In this document: positions 5,961 to 9,004 of the stretch, in pieces
Numbering within the stretch: the first letter of the stretch is position 1
Layout of the letters: the number at the start of each line of letters is the position of its first letter
Assembly: GCA_005877565.1 (NCBI GenBank)
Contig: VBOK01000087.1
Coordinates: 1-9,004 of the forward strand
From: Nitrospirota bacterium
GTDB taxonomy: Bacteria > Nitrospirota > Nitrospiria > Nitrospirales > NS-4
Direction of reading: 5' to 3'
Length of the DNA: 9,004 bases
Notes under the pieces: model-generated
Databases searched by the model: none
What the model saw: only the letters and a program-made list of their open reading frames with translations
What the model was told of the DNA's origin: nothing
Made by a program: the position numbers and the translations under genes

Positions 5961-7169
5961 CTAGAAGGGAAAGTCCAGCCCCGCAAAGACGGCTTGCCCC
6001 TCATTGCCCGACGCAACATCCACCCGGCCCACCACATTGGGACGTGAGATCGCCCGAAAGCCGATCCCGGGGTTGGCCTCGTACTGGGAGAAGGCCCTGT
6101 ATCGGAACGTGTCGGCCACCTTGCCAACATCGAGGAAAGGCGCCGCCTCCACTTCGGCTATGGTTCCGAAGATCCGTAAGTGAAACAATTGAATCCGCTC
6201 CTCAAAGTTAAAGACAAGGGAGTGGTTGTCAACGAACCGGCCCACGCCGAAGGCGCGCAAGGTGTTCTGCCCCCCCAAACTGCTCCGTTCGAAGAAGGGG
6301 ACCGCAGCGCCGCCGACCGTGGCTTCCAGCCTGCCTCGAAAGACGAAGATGTACTGCTTGGTGGCGTTCGGAAGCAGCACCCGGTATTCAATCCCATACC
6401 GACTGAATATCGTATTCGTACTGGCCGTGAGGGTCTGCGCCAGCTCCGCAAACATCGAAAAGTAGTGACCGATCGTGGGCGTTACCGCGTCGTCCCGAGT
6501 GTCGTTCAAGTACGCCAGCTTGTGGCCCCACACCGTCCCCCCGCCCGTCCCTTTGATCGCGGGAAACACCGATTGCGTGAAGGGGATGTCCGGCACCGCG
6601 CCCGGCTGGATCTCGACGTTCCGGAGCCGCTCGGTCCAGAGCACCCGCTGGCTCGGTCCGACGTAGAGCCCTGTCGTGATATGACCGAGCAACTCGCGGT
6701 CGGTGTAGTTAGTCTCCTGGGCCGGCGAGGTCTGGCTGCCGATGCCGAAGAACCGCGCTGTCCCGTTCTTGAAGAACCCGACATTCGTCTCCAGGCTGAA
6801 GCGGCCTCCCAGCAGGAAGAGATTCCGATAGCTGTAGAGGAACTTCCGCTCGGTCTTCTCGGTATACGATGCGATGAGTTTGTATTCCTCGCCCCGAGTC
6901 GGATATTGGTAGATATTGATCACGGCACGCGAGCCGACGAACTCGTTGTGGACGAACATCGGCGCGATGATCTGGGTGACGCGCTGCTCATCATCCGCAA
7001 ACACGTAAGGCACGATCACCCCGACGTCCACGCCGTCGTTCTTCGACGTCGCGACGGCCGGAATCACGAAATAGGATCGCTCTTCGGCGGGCGCTGGAAA
7101 GGGGGACAGCAGAGCCGGCGCCATGGCGCACAGCGTCACGAGCCCGGCACGGCGAAGGCGACGTGCCAC
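5961..7169 (-). CDS. Omp85/BamA-type outer-membrane beta-barrel without POTRA domains
   Basis: The protein has 402 residues. A signal peptide covers about 1-28 (RRLRR, hydrophobic core, APA|EE); the mature protein enters barrel sequence almost at once. Features of the bacterial surface antigen (Omp85 C-terminal) family are ARFFGIGSQTSP (138-149), DTRDDAVTPTIGHYF (223-237), GGQNTLRAFGVGRF (299-312; the L6 loop motif with Arg305, Ala where Gly is usual), FLDVGKVADT (345-354) and a terminal Phe as in the beta-signal. BamA and TamA carry N-terminal POTRA repeats of about 75 residues each; there is no room for one here. Family members insert or translocate outer-membrane components, but POTRA-less members are poorly understood. 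The start is GTG at 7169, since an in-frame stop lies nine bases upstream; only a weak AGG precedes it. It begins six bases after the mlaC-like stop, implying joint expression. Confidence 0.85.
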   Translation of the reverse strand: MARRLRRAGLVTLCAMAPALLSPFPAPAEERSYFVIPAVATSKNDGVDVGVIVPYVFADDEQRVTQIIAPMFVHNEFVGSRAVINIYQYPTRGEEYKLIASYTEKTERKFLYSYRNLFLLGGRFSLETNVGFFKNGTARFFGIGSQTSPAQETNYTDRELLGHITTGLYVGPSQRVLWTERLRNVEIQPGAVPDIPFTQSVFPAIKGTGGGTVWGHKLAYLNDTRDDAVTPTIGHYFSMFAELAQTLTASTNTIFSRYGIEYRVLLPNATKQYIFVFRGRLEATVGGAAVPFFERSSLGGQNTLRAFGVGRFVDNHSLVFNFEERIQLFHLRIFGTIAEVEAAPFLDVGKVADTFRYRAFSQYEANPGIGFRAISRPNVVGRVDVASGNEGQAVFAGLDFPF

Positions 7170-7175
7170 CTGAAC

Positions 7176-7826
7176 TCATCGGCTCCGGGCCGAATCGTCG
7201 CCGGCAGGGCCAGGGGCTTTGATGTGCTCCGCCTTCTCCCGAAGCTGCTTGGTCAGCACGGCAAACGAATCCTTGCGGAGGATCCTTTTGAACTGTTCGC
7301 GGTAGTTCTGGACGAGGCCGGTGCCCTCCACCACCACGTCATAGACACGCCAGTCCCCCGATGTCATCTCCATCTTATAAATGATGTCCACCGCGCTTTT
7401 GCCGTTGTCGATCTTCGTATAGACTTCCGCATACTCGCCATCGACGATCTCTTTGAGGTATTGCACCTTCTCCCCGGTGTAATTCTCGATTCTCCCTAAA
7501 TACGTGTTGGCCAAGAGGGTCTGGAAAGAGGACGCAAAATCCTTTTGCTCCTCCGGTGTCCGTTTGTTCCACTCGGCTCCCAGGGCCCGCCGCGACATTT
7601 CGAGAAAATTGAACCGCTGGGCGATCATCTGCTCCAGCAACTTCCGTCGCTCTTCCTTCTTCTCGGGTTTCTTCCACGCCGGGTCCTCCAGGATACGGAC
7701 CACCTCGTCTACGGACTTCCTGACCGCATCTGTGGGAGGCCCTGCCCATGCCGTCTCGTTGAGCGTCCCTCCCCCGACCAAACCACCGATCAGGAGAGTA
7801 GCCCAGAAATTTTTACACCGTTGCAT
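7176..7826 (-). CDS. mlaC: MlaC/Ttg2D-family periplasmic phospholipid-binding protein
   Basis: The protein has 216 residues. The signal peptide ends near residue 28 (AWA|GP). The mature part matches the Tol_Tol_Ttg2 (MlaC) family: RFNFLEMSRRALG (71-83), TPEEQKDFASSFQTLL (90-105), GDWRVYDVVVEG (157-168), and the family's typical stretch LVQNYREQFKRILRKDSF (171-188). MlaC shuttles phospholipids across the periplasm between the inner-membrane MlaFEDB complex and an outer-membrane partner. GAGGAG stands 7 bases before the ATG. The gene lies 47 bases after the mlaD-like gene and six bases before the Omp85-like barrel gene. The last 15 or so residues are a polar tail. Family assignment is strong; the direction of transport cannot be told from sequence. 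Confidence 0.92.
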   Translation of the reverse strand: MQRCKNFWATLLIGGLVGGGTLNETAWAGPPTDAVRKSVDEVVRILEDPAWKKPEKKEERRKLLEQMIAQRFNFLEMSRRALGAEWNKRTPEEQKDFASSFQTLLANTYLGRIENYTGEKVQYLKEIVDGEYAEVYTKIDNGKSAVDIIYKMEMTSGDWRVYDVVVEGTGLVQNYREQFKRILRKDSFAVLTKQLREKAEHIKAPGPAGDDSARSR

Positions 7827-7833
7827 GACCTAT

Positions 7834-7839
7834 CTCCTC
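7834..7839 (-). promoter_or_regulatory. Ribosome binding site of the mlaC-like gene
   Basis: GAGGAG on the - strand, 7 bases before the ATG at 7826, in the 47-bp space between the mlaD-like and mlaC-like genes. No promoter or terminator is evident in that space. Confidence 0.65.
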
Positions 7840-7873
7840 TCGCACTGTCAGCATGGCAGACCAGACGACAGAC

Positions 7874-8320
7874 TCACTTGACGTTGCCATGAATAAACTC
7901 TCCGATCAGCGATTCCAGGTCCACACCCGATTCCGTGTCGCGAATCTTGCTTCCCGGCGGCAGCTCTTTCTGCGACCCCCCGGGCGAGATCGACACGTAC
8001 TTATCGCCGATCAGCCCGCGTGTCCTGATCGACGCGATAGCATCGCCGTAAATCTTCACGCCAGGACGGAGCGACAACACTACGAGCGCCCGGTCGTCCC
8101 TCAGCCCGATCCGCTTCACTTGGCCGACCTGCACCCCCGCGATCTCCACCCCCGCGCCCGCCTTGAGCCCCGCGACGGAATCGAATTCCGCTTGGAGCTC
8201 AATCTGATTCCCGCCTCCGATGACTTCGAGCTTGCCGAGCTTGACCGCCATGTACGTCAAGGCGGCGATGCCGACCAGGACGAAGACCCCGACGATGAGC
8301 TCCAGTTTCGTGTCATGCAT
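7874..8320 (-). CDS. mlaD: MlaD-type MCE-domain lipid transport protein
   Basis: The protein is 148 residues from the start MHDTKLELIVG. One N-terminal transmembrane helix (about 6-27) is followed by a single MCE domain (about 38-115), with FDSVAGLKAGAGVEIAGVQV (46-65) and the family hallmark GLIGDKYVSISPG (102-114). MlaD forms a hexameric ring in the inner membrane that passes phospholipids between the MlaE permease and MlaC. It is shorter than E. coli MlaD (about 183 residues), ending soon after the MCE domain. The frame opens earlier (Met at 8377), but that segment is Pro/Gly-rich and lies inside the ATPase gene. The chosen ATG has AGGAGG 10 bases upstream, begins directly at the membrane helix, and overlaps the ATPase gene by 8 bases, a sign of translational coupling. 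Confidence 0.9.
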   Translation of the reverse strand: MHDTKLELIVGVFVLVGIAALTYMAVKLGKLEVIGGGNQIELQAEFDSVAGLKAGAGVEIAGVQVGQVKRIGLRDDRALVVLSLRPGVKIYGDAIASIRTRGLIGDKYVSISPGGSQKELPPGSKIRDTESGVDLESLIGEFIHGNVK

Positions 8321-9004
8321 GGGTACCGGGCCTCCTGGACTCACCGGAGGTGACAACTTCGGTCCTGGGCCCGACATTGATGAACTCCCGCACGGCGGGA
8401 TGCCGGGTCCGCTGGAACTCTTCCGACGGCGCCATCTCGACGATCACCCCGTCCAACAGCATCGCGACGTAATCCGAGATACCGAAGATTTCGGGGATCT
8501 CGTGGCTCACCATGACGGCCGTGAACCCGAACTTCCGCTGAGTCTCGACGATCAGATCATGGATGGTCCGCGCCAGGAGGGGATCCAGTCCGGTGGTGGG
8601 CTCGTCGAACAGGATGATCTCCGGCCCCATGACGAGCGCGCGGGCCAACCCAGCCCGCTTCCGCATGCCGCCGCTGAGTTCCGCGGGGAACTTGTGCCCC
8701 ATGCCCGTGAGTCCGACCGCCTCCAGCATCTCAAGGACCTTCCGCTCGATCTCCGCTTCTTTCATTATCGTCTTCTCCCGCAAGGGAAAGGCCACGTTTT
8801 CAAAAACGTTGAGCGAGTCGAACAGCGCCGCGCTCTGGAACAGCATCGCAAATTTCTTCCGCACCTCGTTGAGCTCGCGCGAGCCCAGCCTGGCGATATC
8901 GATCTCGTCCACCAGCACCTGGCCGCGATCCGGCTTCAGCAGCCCGATCATGTGCTTGAGCAACACACTCTTGCCGCCGCCGCTCTTGCCGATCACCGTG
9001 GTGA
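8313..9004 (-). CDS. mlaF: MlaF-type ABC transporter ATPase (5' end outside window)
   Basis: 229 residues are visible; about 30 are missing at the N-terminus. The Val of TTVIGKSGGGKS is GTG at 8996 and should not be taken as a start. Numbering from that Val: Walker A GKSGGGKS (3-10), Q-loop at Gln54 in MLFQSAALFD, signature LSGGMRKRAGLARAL (107-121), Walker B IILFDEPTTGLDP (127-139) and H-loop His165 in VSHEIPE. The LSGGMxxR signature form and the C-terminal EFQRTRHPAVREFINV are typical of the MlaF/Ttg2A branch. It powers phospholipid movement through the MlaE permease, whose gene was not seen and is expected upstream, past the right edge. The gene ends with an 8-base overlap with mlaD. Confidence 0.93.
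   Translation of the reverse strand, partial: TTVIGKSGGGKSVLLKHMIGLLKPDRGQVLVDEIDIARLGSRELNEVRKKFAMLFQSAALFDSLNVFENVAFPLREKTIMKEAEIERKVLEMLEAVGLTGMGHKFPAELSGGMRKRAGLARALVMGPEIILFDEPTTGLDPLLARTIHDLIVETQRKFGFTAVMVSHEIPEIFGISDYVAMLLDGVIVEMAPSEEFQRTRHPAVREFINVGPRTEVVTSGESRRPGTHA

Noticed and set aside
6991..7179. ATG at 7179 overlapping the mlaC-like stop (ATGA) as a start of the next gene
   Set aside because: It opens a different frame of 62 codons that does not lead into the barrel protein; the GTG at 7169 is the only start that gives the signal peptide and barrel.
6180..7499. Long + strand open frame of 439 codons opposite the Omp85-like and mlaC-like genes
   Set aside because: It crosses two well-supported - strand genes and is composed mainly of Arg, Asp, Val and Leu codons with no domain; it is the mirror of their codon bias.
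8321..8377. N-terminal 19-residue extension of the MlaD-like protein
   Set aside because: The stretch lies inside the ATPase gene, is Pro/Gly-rich, and precedes a better start that begins directly at the membrane helix with AGGAGG upstream.

Overview
The window comes from a diderm (Gram-negative) bacterium with GC-rich DNA. The evidence is an Mla-type phospholipid-transport locus, two outer-membrane beta-barrel genes and a MEP-pathway (non-mevalonate) isoprenoid gene pair. The gene set and the style of the dispersed hairpin repeat would fit a Nitrospirota-like organism, but that is a low-confidence guess from memory; no rRNA or other taxonomic marker is present.

Layout. The left 2 kb is on the + strand: the 3' part of a gene for a secreted galactose/glyoxal-oxidase-type copper radical oxidase (open at the left edge), then, overlapping it by one base, a histidinol-phosphate-aminotransferase-like PLP enzyme with a twin-arginine export signal. 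A 136-bp convergent gap (2023-2158) holds a 12-bp-stem hairpin next to a REP-like repeat motif. The remaining 7 kb is one tight - strand run. In transcription order it is: mlaF-like ATPase (open at the right edge), mlaD-like MCE protein, mlaC-like periplasmic lipid carrier, an Omp85/BamA-type barrel without POTRA domains, a PagL-like small barrel, dxs, and ispG. Gaps between these genes are at most about 50 bp and two junctions overlap or nearly touch, so an operon is likely.

How the genes may work together. MlaF, MlaD and MlaC are the ATPase, the MCE ring subunit and the soluble shuttle of a phospholipid transporter; the permease MlaE is probably just outside the right edge. The Omp85-type barrel directly behind mlaC is a candidate outer-membrane partner, and the PagL-like protein adds a possible lipid A or envelope-lipid enzyme. 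dxs and ispG encode the first and a late step of the MEP pathway, which supplies isoprenoids such as the undecaprenyl carrier and quinone side chains. The + strand pair may be a periplasmic unit in which the oxidase makes an aldehyde and the exported aminotransferase acts on a related carbonyl; this is speculative.

No RNA genes, CRISPR arrays, insertion sequences or complete mobile elements were seen, and no gene-free stretch reaches 300 bases.
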